DNA of 64,000 bases from Bacillus timonensis (GCF_000285535.1 NZ_HE610987.1:553775-617774), one strand, 5' to 3'. Shown: positions 7,486 through 16,158, numbered from the stretch's first letter. Numbers and translations are program-made. Notes: generated by a model not told the origin, from the sequence alone.

Positions 7486-7511
7486 GGCCACAATGTTGTG
7501 GCCTTTTTTCC
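7486..7511 (+). terminator. Functional copy of terminator hairpin (locus A)
   Basis: GGCCACAATGTTGTGGCC followed by TTTTTT. It terminates transcription from the 6863 gene after the repeat element. Confidence 0.8.
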
Positions 7512-7582
7512 TTTTCAAAAGTCTACCTTTGTGAAAAAATAGAGATATAGAAAATAATGTAAAAGCCAAGGTTGGTGATGAT

Positions 7583-8230
7583 TTGTTTTTTAATATCTTT
7601 TTTGTCATTATTTTTATCCTAGGTATCTATTATTTAATTCAATACCGACTCAGTCTCAAAAAGGCCGTTGACCTTTCGAAAGAAGCCTTATTCCCACAAA
7701 CGAAAGAGGAAATCCGCGGCATCCTCCTCCCAACAGAGTACAAAAAGATGGAAATGGAACCACTTTCTAAAACAACAAGGTCTTACAAATTAGTAAATTG
7801 GGGTACTTTTGTAGCCATTGTGATTCTTTTGGGGTTACTGATAGTCGTACTTACTACTGACTTTTTAGGATCTTCCTTTTTTTCGATGGCATATCTCTTC
7901 TTTGTCATCATCAGTGCCGTTCGCCACCGTGGCAACCTGTTTTTATTGCCAAAGGGAATTATCTTACAGGGCAGATATTTTTCTTACAGTCGAGTGAAAG
8001 AATATAAGGTCGAGCGAATTGTCCGCTGGCATGATTTATATGGCATTGATGACCGTATAAATTTCAGCTACAAATTAACAATTAAGGTCAAAGGAATATT
8101 CCCATTCATTAATTTTGTAGTTGTAGAAAAAGAAGAACATCTTGAAAAAATCATTGCCTTGCTTGAATCAAACGGCGTACAGGGAAAAAGAATTGCAGAC
8201 CCTTCTCAAAACCTATCTTCTAAATCATAA
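7583..8230 (+). CDS. Membrane protein with PH-like C-terminal domain, unknown
   Basis: A 215-residue protein with an N-terminal membrane helix (residues 1-22), a cytosolic linker, two more helices (about 73-110), then a beta-rich segment that starts FLLPKGIILQGRYFSYSRVKEYKVERI. This layout resembles bacterial PH-like membrane proteins. The TTG start follows GGTGATGA; no in-frame ATG is nearby. It is a single gene with a terminator. The function is unknown. Confidence 0.65.
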   Translation: MFFNIFFVIIFILGIYYLIQYRLSLKKAVDLSKEALFPQTKEEIRGILLPTEYKKMEMEPLSKTTRSYKLVNWGTFVAIVILLGLLIVVLTTDFLGSSFFSMAYLFFVIISAVRHRGNLFLLPKGIILQGRYFSYSRVKEYKVERIVRWHDLYGIDDRINFSYKLTIKVKGIFPFINFVVVEKEEHLEKIIALLESNGVQGKRIADPSQNLSSKS

Positions 8231-8233
8231 TTG

Positions 8234-8260
8234 CACCAGGTTATTGAGCCTGGTGTTTTT
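8234..8260 (+). terminator. Terminator
   Basis: Stem CACCAGG/CCTGGTG followed by TTTTT. Confidence 0.8.
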
Positions 8261-8262
8261 CA

Positions 8263-8425
8263 TTTATCCAACCACGTACCCCTTCATACGTTTCCTGGTC
8301 TAGGACTCTCTATTTTTATCCTACCGTATATCCCTTCCATGCGTTCACTCCCTATTTTTATCCAGAAGTATACCTATTTCACGCGCTAACCGGCATTTTT
8401 ACTTCCCCGAATATAACAAATACAC
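8263..8425. repeat. Degenerate tandem repeat, about four units of ~42 bp
   Basis: Units begin at about 8263, 8309, 8353 and 8394 with ATTTATCC or ATTTTTATCC and continue with a variable (A)CGTATNCCC...CACGCGTT-like stretch. There is no ORF. The similarity is weak and the unit borders are approximate. Confidence 0.4.
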
Positions 8426-8443
8426 TAATCCATCATAAAAATA

Positions 8444-8495
8444 CGAATAAACGTTCTTATTTTGGTTGATAATAGAATGTATGTTCGTGTATAAT
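8444..8495 (+). promoter_or_regulatory. Promoter with two LexA (DinR)-like boxes
   Basis: A -35 TTGATA (8466-8471), 18-base spacer and TATAAT (8490-8495). CGAATAAACGTTCT (8444-8457) and AGAATGTATGTTCG (8474-8487) each match the Bacillus SOS box CGAACRNRYGTTYG with two mismatches. The second lies inside the spacer. Confidence 0.6.
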
Positions 8496-8515
8496 ATAAA
8501 AAAGGAGATGATGAT

Positions 8516-8743
8516 ATGCGCGGGATTTTACATCGTGCCATGCTACAGCATACACCAATCGAAATCATCTATATGTCTCAAAACGGGATTCTAACGCAAC
8601 GCCATATAAAGGTTTTGGAAATCAATGAAGGTACAATCAAAGCCTTTTGCTTACTTCGAAACAAAAAGAGAACCTTTAAAATAGATAGTATTTTGTCAGC
8701 TGCTGCACCAAAGAAAAAGGGAGTTGTTAAATTTGCAAATTAG
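8516..8743 (+). CDS. Small WYL-like protein, SOS-type promoter
   Basis: A 75-residue protein. The middle segment (IEIIYMSQNGILTQRHIKVLEIN followed by FCLLRNKKRTFKIDSIL) resembles the ligand-binding core of WYL domains without an HTH. The start has an AAGGAGATGATG ribosome site. It overlaps the next gene by a few codons, so the two are translationally coupled. The LexA-like boxes upstream suggest DNA-damage control. WYL-type minis of this size occur in Bacillus near SOS genes; their role is unknown. Confidence 0.65.
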   Translation: MRGILHRAMLQHTPIEIIYMSQNGILTQRHIKVLEINEGTIKAFCLLRNKKRTFKIDSILSAAAPKKKGVVKFAN

Positions 8744-8984
8744 AACTCTACAAATGCGAATGGAATATACCGAACAGGAATTACTCCAACAAATCGAAAA
8801 ATATATGAAAAAGCATAACAAAGCTCCAACGATGCGTGAACTTTCAAGACTTTGTACATCTGTGAGTTCAACAAGCACAATCAAAGCATACCTTGATCGC
8901 CTTAAAGAGAAAGGCATATTACATTATGAACCGAGAACGCCACGCTCCATCACCATAAAAAAAGAACTGCCCACAGCAAAATGA
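8733..8984 (+). CDS. LexA-type winged-helix protein lacking the protease domain
   Basis: An 83-residue protein. Residues from about 10 on match the LexA DNA-binding domain: PTMRELSRLC, then STIKAYLDRLKEKGIL and the wing PRTPRSITI, closely parallel to Bacillus LexA. The Ser/Lys autoprotease domain is absent. The TTG at 8733 has AAAGGGAG 9 bases upstream and overlaps the end of the WYL-like gene; a TTG at 8724 would touch the ribosome site. It could compete with LexA or bind related operators, but this is inference. Confidence 0.65.
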   Translation: MQIRTLQMRMEYTEQELLQQIEKYMKKHNKAPTMRELSRLCTSVSSTSTIKAYLDRLKEKGILHYEPRTPRSITIKKELPTAK

Positions 8985-9018
8985 TGTGAATAGTTCTTTA
9001 CAAACATCGCAAAAACAT

Positions 9019-9387
9019 TTAAAGCTTTTCATCAACATCTGAAGTATCAACGTCATCGCCAAACCAATCAATTAGCTTTGCTTTTGCCTTTGCTTTGACA
9101 TCTTCATCAATATGCATAGCTACTTGGAATAGGGCAACACCTAACGCTCCCAGGTCATCTGTAAAACCAATCCCCGCGGCAAGATCTGGAATGAGATCGA
9201 CAGGAAAAATAAAATATCCTAACGCAGCAAGAATAGTGACCCGAGCTTTCGTAGGTAGGTTTGGCTTTTGCAATACATAGTAAAGCAAAAGTGCGGTGTA
9301 TACGACAGAGTGGCCAGCTCTCAATGCGAACTTTTTAAGCTTTTCCCAGAATTTGTCGTCTGAATAATGCTTTTCCATTTCGTCCAT
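9019..9387 (-). CDS. YkvA family (DUF1232) membrane protein
   Basis: A 122-residue protein with the DUF1232 core LGYFIFPVDLIPDLAAGIGFTDD, including the conserved PxDxIPD motif, and a hydrophobic segment before it (VVYTALLLYYVL). A long ORF begins at 9480, but the ATG at 9387 has a G-rich ribosome site (GGGGGAT) and matches the family N-terminus. The function of YkvA-like proteins is not established. Confidence 0.8.
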   Translation of the reverse strand: MDEMEKHYSDDKFWEKLKKFALRAGHSVVYTALLLYYVLQKPNLPTKARVTILAALGYFIFPVDLIPDLAAGIGFTDDLGALGVALFQVAMHIDEDVKAKAKAKLIDWFGDDVDTSDVDEKL

Positions 9388-9517
9388 GATAATCCCCCAT
9401 TTTATAGTATCTGAGTCTTTTACTACCATTGTACTACAGAGCCTACCAGATGAATCATTGTACAAACAGTAAAATTTCAACTTTCCTTAGGATATGTCCT
9501 AAGCACGTTTTTACACA

Positions 9518-9548
9518 TAAAAAAACCTAGCCATCAAAATGACTAGGA
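9518..9548 (-). terminator. Terminator of pepF
   Basis: Minus-strand stem CCTAGtCAT/ATGgCTAGG followed by TTTTTTTATG. Confidence 0.75.
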
Positions 9549-9555
9549 TAAAGTT

Positions 9556-11349
9556 TTATTCGAAGCTTTTTTCAAGCTCATCTACCAATGAACCAACATA
9601 AGCAACTGCTTTTTTAATAGGTGCTGATGTTGACATATCAATACCTGCAAGCTTCATCAACTCGAGTGGCTTCAGTGTTCCACCCGCTTTTAAAGCAGAG
9701 AGCCAACGCCCCACTGCGGGCTGGCCTTCCTCTTGAATCATTTGAGAAGCAGCAGTGGAAGCTGTTAAACCTGCTGAATACGTATATGGATATAAGCCCA
9801 TATAATAATGTGGCTGACGCATCCATGTTAAGGCAGCTAATTCATCCATTTCTACATCCTCACCCCAGAATGAAGACAGAAGCTCCGTTTTTTGTTCACA
9901 TAAAATTTTTGCAGTTATTGGAGTTCCTTTGTCTGCTAATTCGTAAACACGGCGCTGCAATTCACCTTCAAGAATATGTGTTACGAAATTATGGTAGTAG
10001 GTTCCTAATGATTGTAAAATCACCCAACGCTTCATTCTGCCATCATTTGACTGTGAAAGAATATGTCTACTTAATAGCATTTCGTTCATTGTTGATGGTG
10101 CCTCGACAAAATATCGTGAAGGGCGAGTGTTTGAGATTCGTTGATTCCGACCCGCTAACACAAAGTGTCCCGCATGTCCTAACTCATGGGCAAGTGTAAA
10201 TGTATTACGCATTGAATTACTCCATGTCATTAATATATAGGGATGGGCGCCATAAGGACTTGAACAAAATGCACCAGATCGTTTTCCAACATTGTCAGCA
10301 CGATCAACCCAACGATTCTGAATCCCTTCCTCCATAATCTCAATATATTCTGGTCCCATTACCTGTAAAGCTTCAAGGACAAGCTTCGACGCTTCCTCAT
10401 ATGTTACCTCAGGGTCAAAATCCGGATCAAGTGGTGCTTTCAAATCACTGTAATACATATTCTCTAACCCTAAAACACGTTTCTTTAATTTTGCAAGGCG
10501 ACGCATGTGTGGTGCTAATTCAGTTTGAATCGTATGTAGTTGGTTATGGTACATTTCCTTTGTAACCTGTTGTTCATCCAACAACATTTCTGTTACAGAC
10601 TCAAATCCACGTAATCGTGCTTCAATCACTTGTTTTTTTACCTCTGTGGCATATGTTGCCGCATATGTGTTTTTATATTTATTCAGACTTTCAGCAAAAG
10701 CAGCAGATGCCTTACGGCGCAATTCCGTATTCGCTGAATCCTCATATTTCGGGAACGAGTTAAAAGTTAAGGGATGTTCAACCCCATCATCCGTCGTAAA
10801 TGATGAAAATTCCATGTCTGAGGTTTTGCTTCTTTGGTAAATCAAATAAGGTGAGCCCATTACCTCACCGAATGCTGCTAACACCTCCTCAGCATCAGGT
10901 GATAGTGTATGTTCCTTTGCCTCCAATATATCTGATAAGGTTTTCTTAAACTCCTGTAATCCTTGTTCCTCTTTTATGTATGATTGAATGGTTTCTGAAT
11001 CTAGTGCAAGTAGCTCCGATTTGATAAACGACATACTCGCACTTACACTTGAAACCAAAGATGCAGCTCGGGCAGCATTTGCCTGATAAGAAGAATTCGT
11101 ACCGTCAACTGACATATGTAAATCTGCATAGCTCATAACACGCATAACTCTTTCCTGTAGCGCATCTTTAGCAACTAAACAATCAAGCAAGTTCTTAGCA
11201 CTTTTGCCAACACTCCCTTTAAATTGGGTTACGGTTTTGATGTCAAATTCAACAGACGCAAGCTCTTTCTCCCATGAATCATCAGTTTCAAATAAATCAT
11301 GTAGATTCCACGTTTGTTCAACAGGTACTTCAGAACGAATTAAAGCCAT
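9556..11349 (-). CDS. pepF: Oligoendopeptidase F, M3 family
   Basis: A 597-residue cytosolic zinc metallopeptidase that degrades short oligopeptides. The zinc site HELGHAGHF is present around residue 384, followed by the downstream glutamate region (FVEAPSTMNEMLLSRHIL). The length is normal for the PepF/M3B family. The start ATG is preceded by AAGGGGAAATTTCC. It is monocistronic with its own terminator. Some related M3B enzymes in Bacillus modulate peptide signals; here only the peptidase role is supported. Confidence 0.93.
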   Translation of the reverse strand: MALIRSEVPVEQTWNLHDLFETDDSWEKELASVEFDIKTVTQFKGSVGKSAKNLLDCLVAKDALQERVMRVMSYADLHMSVDGTNSSYQANAARAASLVSSVSASMSFIKSELLALDSETIQSYIKEEQGLQEFKKTLSDILEAKEHTLSPDAEEVLAAFGEVMGSPYLIYQRSKTSDMEFSSFTTDDGVEHPLTFNSFPKYEDSANTELRRKASAAFAESLNKYKNTYAATYATEVKKQVIEARLRGFESVTEMLLDEQQVTKEMYHNQLHTIQTELAPHMRRLAKLKKRVLGLENMYYSDLKAPLDPDFDPEVTYEEASKLVLEALQVMGPEYIEIMEEGIQNRWVDRADNVGKRSGAFCSSPYGAHPYILMTWSNSMRNTFTLAHELGHAGHFVLAGRNQRISNTRPSRYFVEAPSTMNEMLLSRHILSQSNDGRMKRWVILQSLGTYYHNFVTHILEGELQRRVYELADKGTPITAKILCEQKTELLSSFWGEDVEMDELAALTWMRQPHYYMGLYPYTYSAGLTASTAASQMIQEEGQPAVGRWLSALKAGGTLKPLELMKLAGIDMSTSAPIKKAVAYVGSLVDELEKSFE

Positions 11350-11464
11350 TGGAAATTTCCCCTTTCAATCGTTATATGTTTCGTAAATCGAAATATTATA
11401 TCTCTATTATAAAGTAAACAAGCTCGGATTAAAATGGAATTCCTAATTTTCTTAAAAGTCGATA

Positions 11465-11493
11465 TAAAAAAAGGATCGAGGTAATCTCGATCT
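11465..11493 (-). terminator. Terminator of HAD phosphatase gene
   Basis: Stem GATCGAG/CTCGATC followed by CTTTTTTT on the minus strand. Confidence 0.8.
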
Positions 11494-11503
11494 TCTCTTT
11501 CTC

Positions 11504-12283
11504 CTATAGTAATCCTACCATCTTTAATCCGTGTAAAATTCCATCTTCTTCAACGGATTTGGTTACGTATTTTGCCACTTCTTTTACTTCGTCAAGTGCA
11601 TTCCCCATAGCAACACTATTTTGAACTGTGGTAAGCATTTCGATATCATTTAATCCGTCACCAAAGGCGTAAATGCGTTCTGTTGGGATACCTAATTGAT
11701 TAACAAGCTTTTCGATTCCTTTCGCTTTTGATCCCCCACTTGGAAGGACGTCAACAGAGACCGGATGCCAGCGTACAAAATCAAAGGCCTTGAACTCTTT
11801 TTCGTACTGCCCCTCTTCTCCTTCTTGAACAAATAATAGAGATTGGAACAATTTACGACCTTCATAATACTTTGGATCATAGGTTGGAAAACTTTTAATT
11901 TTCAAGGTTGCAATGCTTTCTGTAATAAATTCGTGCTCCGGAACATTTGCCTTCATGTCCTCGTGGTCCATGTAGACGATAGGGTGATTATTGGCAAGTG
12001 CTTTTTCCGTAAGCTGGATAAGGGCTTCTTCATTTAACGGATTCGTATAGATTTCTTCTCCGTTTAACACAACGTATTGGCCGTTATAACTAACAAATGT
12101 GCCAATTCCAAGCTCCTCGCGGAGGTCTTCGAACATAAAAGGAGCACGACCTGTTGCAATGGCCACTTCATGGCCTTGATTCTTAAGTGTAAAAATCGCA
12201 TCCTTTGTTGATGCTGGGAGTTGTTTCTTATGATTTAAGAGTGTTCCATCTATGTCAAAAAAGATAAGACTTCGTTCTTTCAT
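11504..12283 (-). CDS. Cof-type HAD-IIB phosphatase
   Basis: A 259-residue HAD hydrolase. The nucleophile motif FFDIDGTLL lies at residues 7-15, followed by motif II (AIATGRAPF) and the C-terminal GDGLNDIEML motif IV. These define the Cof/YkrA subfamily, which dephosphorylates small metabolites such as sugar phosphates or flavin precursors. The start at 12283 fits the family N-terminus and has GTGGGGAT upstream; the longer ORF from 12376 adds residues unlike the family. The substrate is unknown. Confidence 0.88.
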   Translation of the reverse strand: MKERSLIFFDIDGTLLNHKKQLPASTKDAIFTLKNQGHEVAIATGRAPFMFEDLREELGIGTFVSYNGQYVVLNGEEIYTNPLNEEALIQLTEKALANNHPIVYMDHEDMKANVPEHEFITESIATLKIKSFPTYDPKYYEGRKLFQSLLFVQEGEEGQYEKEFKAFDFVRWHPVSVDVLPSGGSKAKGIEKLVNQLGIPTERIYAFGDGLNDIEMLTTVQNSVAMGNALDEVKEVAKYVTKSVEEDGILHGLKMVGLL

Positions 12284-12464
12284 TTCATATCCCCACTTTC
12301 TATCTTGCTTTTGTCTGAAATCACATATTACATACGATACATTATTTTCACGCTTTAAACAAATGAAACAGTTCAAAAAGAATGGCGTTCAAATACAGTC
12401 AAAAAGTACTATCCCTCAGCATAAGTTAGTAGTACGTTTTGATTTTACATTGAGGAGAACCTTT

Positions 12465-13643
12465 ATGAAAAAAACTTGGCTGTTAGGGTTTGGCTTTTTT
12501 AGCATTAGTCTTGGTTGGTCTTTATATAATGGGTTTGTCCCATTTTTTCTTGATAATTTTATTACGAGTACAGCTTTGATAGGATTTTTGATGACTATTG
12601 ATAATTATATTGCTCTCTTTTTACAGCCATATATTGGGCAACTTAGTGACCGAACCCGAACTCGTTTCGGGCGCAGAATGCCCTATTTACTTGTTGGTGT
12701 TCCACTTGCAGCACTCTTTTACACTCTCATTCCCCTCCACACAGGACTCGTATCCTTACTCATTTTTATGTTATGTATGAACTTGTCAATGGCCATCTTT
12801 CGTTCACCAACAATTGCATTAATGCCGGATATCACACCTGAACGGGAACAGACAAAAGCAAATGGAATTATTAATTTTATGGGAGGCTGTGGTGCAATCT
12901 TAGCGTTTAGCATCGGTTCGCTTTTATTCAGTCTCAATGAAGCACTCCCTTTTCTTGCCGTTTCGGTCACCTTTTTAATCACTTTGTGGATTGTTTATAA
13001 AAATATTAATGAACCACGTGATGCCCTCTCTTATACAGACACAACAGTCCCAAAAATAAATTATAGGGAAGAATTGAACGCTTCTACGCTCTTCCTGTTA
13101 GCCGCTATCTTTTTTTGGTTTATTGCGATTCAAGGCATGGAAGCTCTGTTTACACTATATGGAGTGAACGAATTAGGACTTTCAAGGAGCGCCTCCGCGT
13201 TTTCGTTGACCTTTTTTTCACTAAGTTTTGTAGTTTTTGCAATTCCAAGCGGCATTTTAGGTGCAAAAATTGGGAAGAAAAATGTAATTATCGCAGGGGT
13301 TATTGGGCTAATCATTTCTTTCTTACTTTTAAATTGGGTTGAATCGGTTATTTACCTAAGGGCCATTTTATTTTTAGGAGGCATTTTTTGGGCTTTTGTG
13401 AACATAAATGCATACCCGTTTATTGTTTCCACAGGAAGTGCAAAAAGCTTCGGAACGAGAACAGGGTTGTATTATTTAGTTTCATCATTGGCAGCCATCA
13501 CTTCACCACCAACGCTTGGCTATTTGATCGATTTGTTTGGATTTAGTGTATTGTTTTTAGCTGCAGCAGGTAGTTTGATACTCGCGTTAATTTTTATCAG
13601 CAGGGTCAATGAGCACGAAAGTCAGGCACTTGGCTCTTCGTAG
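12465..13643 (+). CDS. MFS transporter, SLC45/GPH-like
   Basis: A 392-residue protein with about 12 hydrophobic segments. The loop 2-3 motif SDRTRTRFGRRMPYLLVG is typical of SLC45/sucrose-transporter-like and GPH-related sugar carriers, as is the segment RSPTIALMPDITPERE. The ATG at 12465 has TGAGGAG 8 bases upstream; the longer ORF (12252) overlaps the divergent HAD gene. The substrate is not determinable, a disaccharide or glycoside being the nearest family guess. Confidence 0.8.
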   Translation: MKKTWLLGFGFFSISLGWSLYNGFVPFFLDNFITSTALIGFLMTIDNYIALFLQPYIGQLSDRTRTRFGRRMPYLLVGVPLAALFYTLIPLHTGLVSLLIFMLCMNLSMAIFRSPTIALMPDITPEREQTKANGIINFMGGCGAILAFSIGSLLFSLNEALPFLAVSVTFLITLWIVYKNINEPRDALSYTDTTVPKINYREELNASTLFLLAAIFFWFIAIQGMEALFTLYGVNELGLSRSASAFSLTFFSLSFVVFAIPSGILGAKIGKKNVIIAGVIGLIISFLLLNWVESVIYLRAILFLGGIFWAFVNINAYPFIVSTGSAKSFGTRTGLYYLVSSLAAITSPPTLGYLIDLFGFSVLFLAAAGSLILALIFISRVNEHESQALGSS

Positions 13644-13665
13644 ATAGAAATTATTTATAAAAATG

Positions 13666-13702
13666 GCGTGTATACTGAAAACAGATATAACACGCTTTTT
13701 TT
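13666..13702 (+). terminator. Terminator of MFS gene
   Basis: Imperfect stem GCGTGTATA/TATaACACGC followed by TTTTTTT. Confidence 0.7.
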
Positions 13703-13751
13703 CATTATTTTTACCATAGACTATTACAATGATTTCTGATACTATTATCAA

Positions 13752-13793
13752 ATGGTTACTCTCGGTAACTATTACCTTCCGTAACTATTTTAA
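13752..13793. promoter_or_regulatory. Candidate MarR operator
   Basis: Repeated GTTAC/GTAAC half-sites (GGTTACTCTCGGTAACT, then GTAACTATT) sit just upstream of the MarR gene ribosome site. Placement suits autoregulation of the MarR-MFS unit. Confidence 0.4.
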
Positions 13794-13823
13794 AAGGAGT
13801 GATCTCCAATCGAGACTTTTCAA

Positions 13824-14228
13824 TTGTTCTTCCAACAACTGACACAATTATACCGCCCTTTTGAAAGTAAGCTGAACGTAGAACTTGGTAAACATCAGCT
13901 TTACCGGGCACAATGGTCAATTCTATATTACATTGTAAACATTGGCTCCCCAACACTCGTTGACATTTCTAATTACCTCGGTGTTGAAAAGCCAACGGTT
14001 ACAAGAACCATTAACCGCTTAGAGGAACTTGGATATGTGAAACACGTTCCTGGAAAAGACAGGCGGGAAAAAAGAATGCAGCTTACCTCTCTCGGTCAAC
14101 AAGTGTACAAAGAAGTCCGGGAGACAGTTGATGAATTTGAAAAGGAAATCATAAAGGGTGTTTCTGAACAGGAACTACTTGAAGCAATACATGTTATGAA
14201 AGCAATTCGTAACAATCTACTTATGTAA
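13824..14228 (+). CDS. MarR family transcriptional regulator
   Basis: A 134-residue winged-helix regulator. The recognition region is LVDISNYLGVEKPTVTRTINRLEELGYV, followed by the wing GKDRREKRMQLT. The only canonical start is TTG 13824, but the strong ribosome site AAAAGGAGTG ends about 25 bases upstream of it. An in-frame ATC at 13809 has ideal spacing and would add ETFQL, so the true start may be a rare ATC or a mutated ATG. It is followed 14 bases later by an MFS gene that it probably controls. Confidence 0.85.
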   Translation: MFFQQLTQLYRPFESKLNVELGKHQLYRAQWSILYYIVNIGSPTLVDISNYLGVEKPTVTRTINRLEELGYVKHVPGKDRREKRMQLTSLGQQVYKEVRETVDEFEKEIIKGVSEQELLEAIHVMKAIRNNLLM

Positions 14229-14241
14229 GGAGAGTTTCAAC

Positions 14242-15446
14242 TTGGATAATCAAAAACTTTGGACGAAAGATTTTATTATTGTGTCCTCCATCAACTTTTT
14301 CTTAACCTTTATTTTTTATCTATTGGTTGTGATCATTGCGGTGTATGCAGTTGATGAATATGGCGCTAGCACTAGCCAGGCGGGTCTTGTGACAGGAATA
14401 TTTATTGTCGGAACGTTAATTGGCCGACTTTTAATTGGTCGTTATATCGATATGATTGGTCGAAAAAAACACTGTTTATCGGATTGATCCTATTTACAAT
14501 CACAACCTTCTTATACTTCGTACACGCCGGAATTACGTTTCTCCTAATCAATCGTTTTATTCACGGTATCACACTCGGCATCGCCAGCACAGCAACTGGT
14601 ACAATCGTTGCTCAAATTATTCCATCTAAACGTAGAGGTGAAGGAATTGGTTATTTCAGTATGAGTGCTACATTAGCAACGGCAATTGGTCCATTTATCG
14701 GATTATTTATGTCGCAGCATACTAGCTACCAGGTTATCTTCGGTCTATGTCTTGCGATTGGGGTCATCAGTTTACTTACTTCACTCATTCTTTATGTGCC
14801 ACCAATTGAACTACAATCAAATCAAGATCAAGAGAAACAAGGGTTTTCAATTGCGAATTATGTGGAACCGAAAGCACTCCCGATTGCAATTGTTACTTTT
14901 GCAATTTCGCTTTGTTATGCAAGTGTTCTTTCGTTTATTAATTTTTATGCGATTGAAATTGATTTAGTAACTGCAGCAAGCTTTTTCTTCCTTGTGTATT
15001 CAATTGCGATTCTCGTTTCACGTCCTTTCACTGGACGCTTAATGGATAGTAAAGGTGCAAACTATGTCATGTATCCAGCTTTTATTATTCTAGCTTTAGG
15101 GATGTTTCTTTTAAGTATTGCACATAACAGTACCACACTTCTTATTTCTGGTGCGCTTATCGGGCTTGGATTTGGGAATATGCAATCATGTACTCAAGCT
15201 GTTGCAATCAAGTTAACTCCTGCACATCGAATGGGGCTTGCGACCTCCACATTCTATATCTTTTTAGATGCAGGTCTTGGGTTTGGTCCTTACCTATTAG
15301 GTTTTCTTGTTCCATTTACAGGCTACAGCAAGCTATACTCACTATTAGGGCTTGTTGCATTAGCAACCATTATTCTTTACTTCTTTGTGCATGGAAAGAA
15401 AGAAACTGCAGGTAGAAAAAGTCAATCCGTACCAATGTCCATGTAA
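14242..15446 (+). pseudogene. MFS transporter (DHA1-like), frameshifted in an A tract
   Basis: Two overlapping frames encode one 12-helix MFS protein of about 400 residues. The first (TTG start at 14242, AAGGAGAG upstream) ends after IGRKK. The second resumes with LFIGLILFTITTF. The break lies at 14461-14470, where seven A residues follow CG; eight would restore the frame. The loop motif GRYIDMIGRKK is typical of drug or metabolite exporters. Coupling to MarR suggests a toxicant-responsive exporter. The lesion could be real, slippage-corrected, or an assembly error. Confidence 0.82.
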
Positions 15447-15449
15447 ATA

Positions 15450-15487
15450 AAGCCTTGCCCAACATGTTGTTCGGGCAAGGCTTTTTT
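15450..15487. terminator. Bidirectional terminator
   Basis: Stem AAGCCTTGCCC/GGGCAAGGCTT followed by TTTTTT, between the convergent MFS and TetR genes. Confidence 0.85.
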
Positions 15488-16139
15488 AGTTTCGGATTCC
15501 ATCCACCATAAAACAAACAAGGTTTTCTGCTTCATAGTCAACATCCATTTTTTCATTGGTTGGTAAAAGAACAAAATGGGTGACGAGGAAACCACCGAAT
15601 GTCGTCATAATTAATTTCAATAACGTATTCGTTGGTATATCCTTTATTTCTCCACGTTCCTTAAACAACTCAATTGCCTGATTAATTCGTTTCACGACAC
15701 TATCTGCGAAAAAAGGAGCGATTTCCTGTCGTAGTGAATCAGTGTATAGGATTTCCTTAACAATAATTTGGAAGATTTCTCTATTTTCAATCACAAATTC
15801 AATTCTATTTTTGAATAGTCCTTTTAAGAAATCTCTAAAATGAGGTGTCTCCTCCGTTAGTACTTCTTTAAAGACATTTTCAGCCATTCCTGGTAAAGCC
15901 TCTTTTAAAAATGGAAGGATGACGGACAGCAATAAATTATCCTTTGTACCATAATGTCGAAAGATGGTTCCTTCTGCTACTCCTGCTGCTTTTGCAATTT
16001 CACTTGTTGAAGTATTTGCATAGCCTTTTTCCGCAAACATTTTGATGGCTGTTTCAGCGATTTTTTGTTGTTTTTCAGTTGGTTTCTTGGATAATTTTGA
16101 TTGTTCAATTATGGCATCTAATAGATTTTCTTTAGACAA
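15486..16139 (-). CDS. TetR/AcrR family regulator
   Basis: A 217-residue repressor. The N-terminal HTH is KIAETAIKMFAEKGYANTSTSEIAKAAGVAEGTIFRHYGTK; the C-terminal helical domain is for an unknown ligand. It is the last gene of a unit whose first two genes encode an ABC exporter (spacing 19 bases), and two matching palindromes lie upstream of the ATPase gene. Autoregulation of the operon is therefore likely. Confidence 0.9.
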   Translation of the reverse strand: MSKENLLDAIIEQSKLSKKPTEKQQKIAETAIKMFAEKGYANTSTSEIAKAAGVAEGTIFRHYGTKDNLLLSVILPFLKEALPGMAENVFKEVLTEETPHFRDFLKGLFKNRIEFVIENREIFQIIVKEILYTDSLRQEIAPFFADSVVKRINQAIELFKERGEIKDIPTNTLLKLIMTTFGGFLVTHFVLLPTNEKMDVDYEAENLVCFMVDGIRN

Positions 16140-16158
16140 ATTCCGTTCACTTCCTTGG

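Noticed and set aside
9621-10199. 192-residue plus-strand ORF
   Set aside because: It lies entirely antisense to pepF, has no ribosome site, and its sequence is low in recognisable domains; pepF is clearly the real gene.
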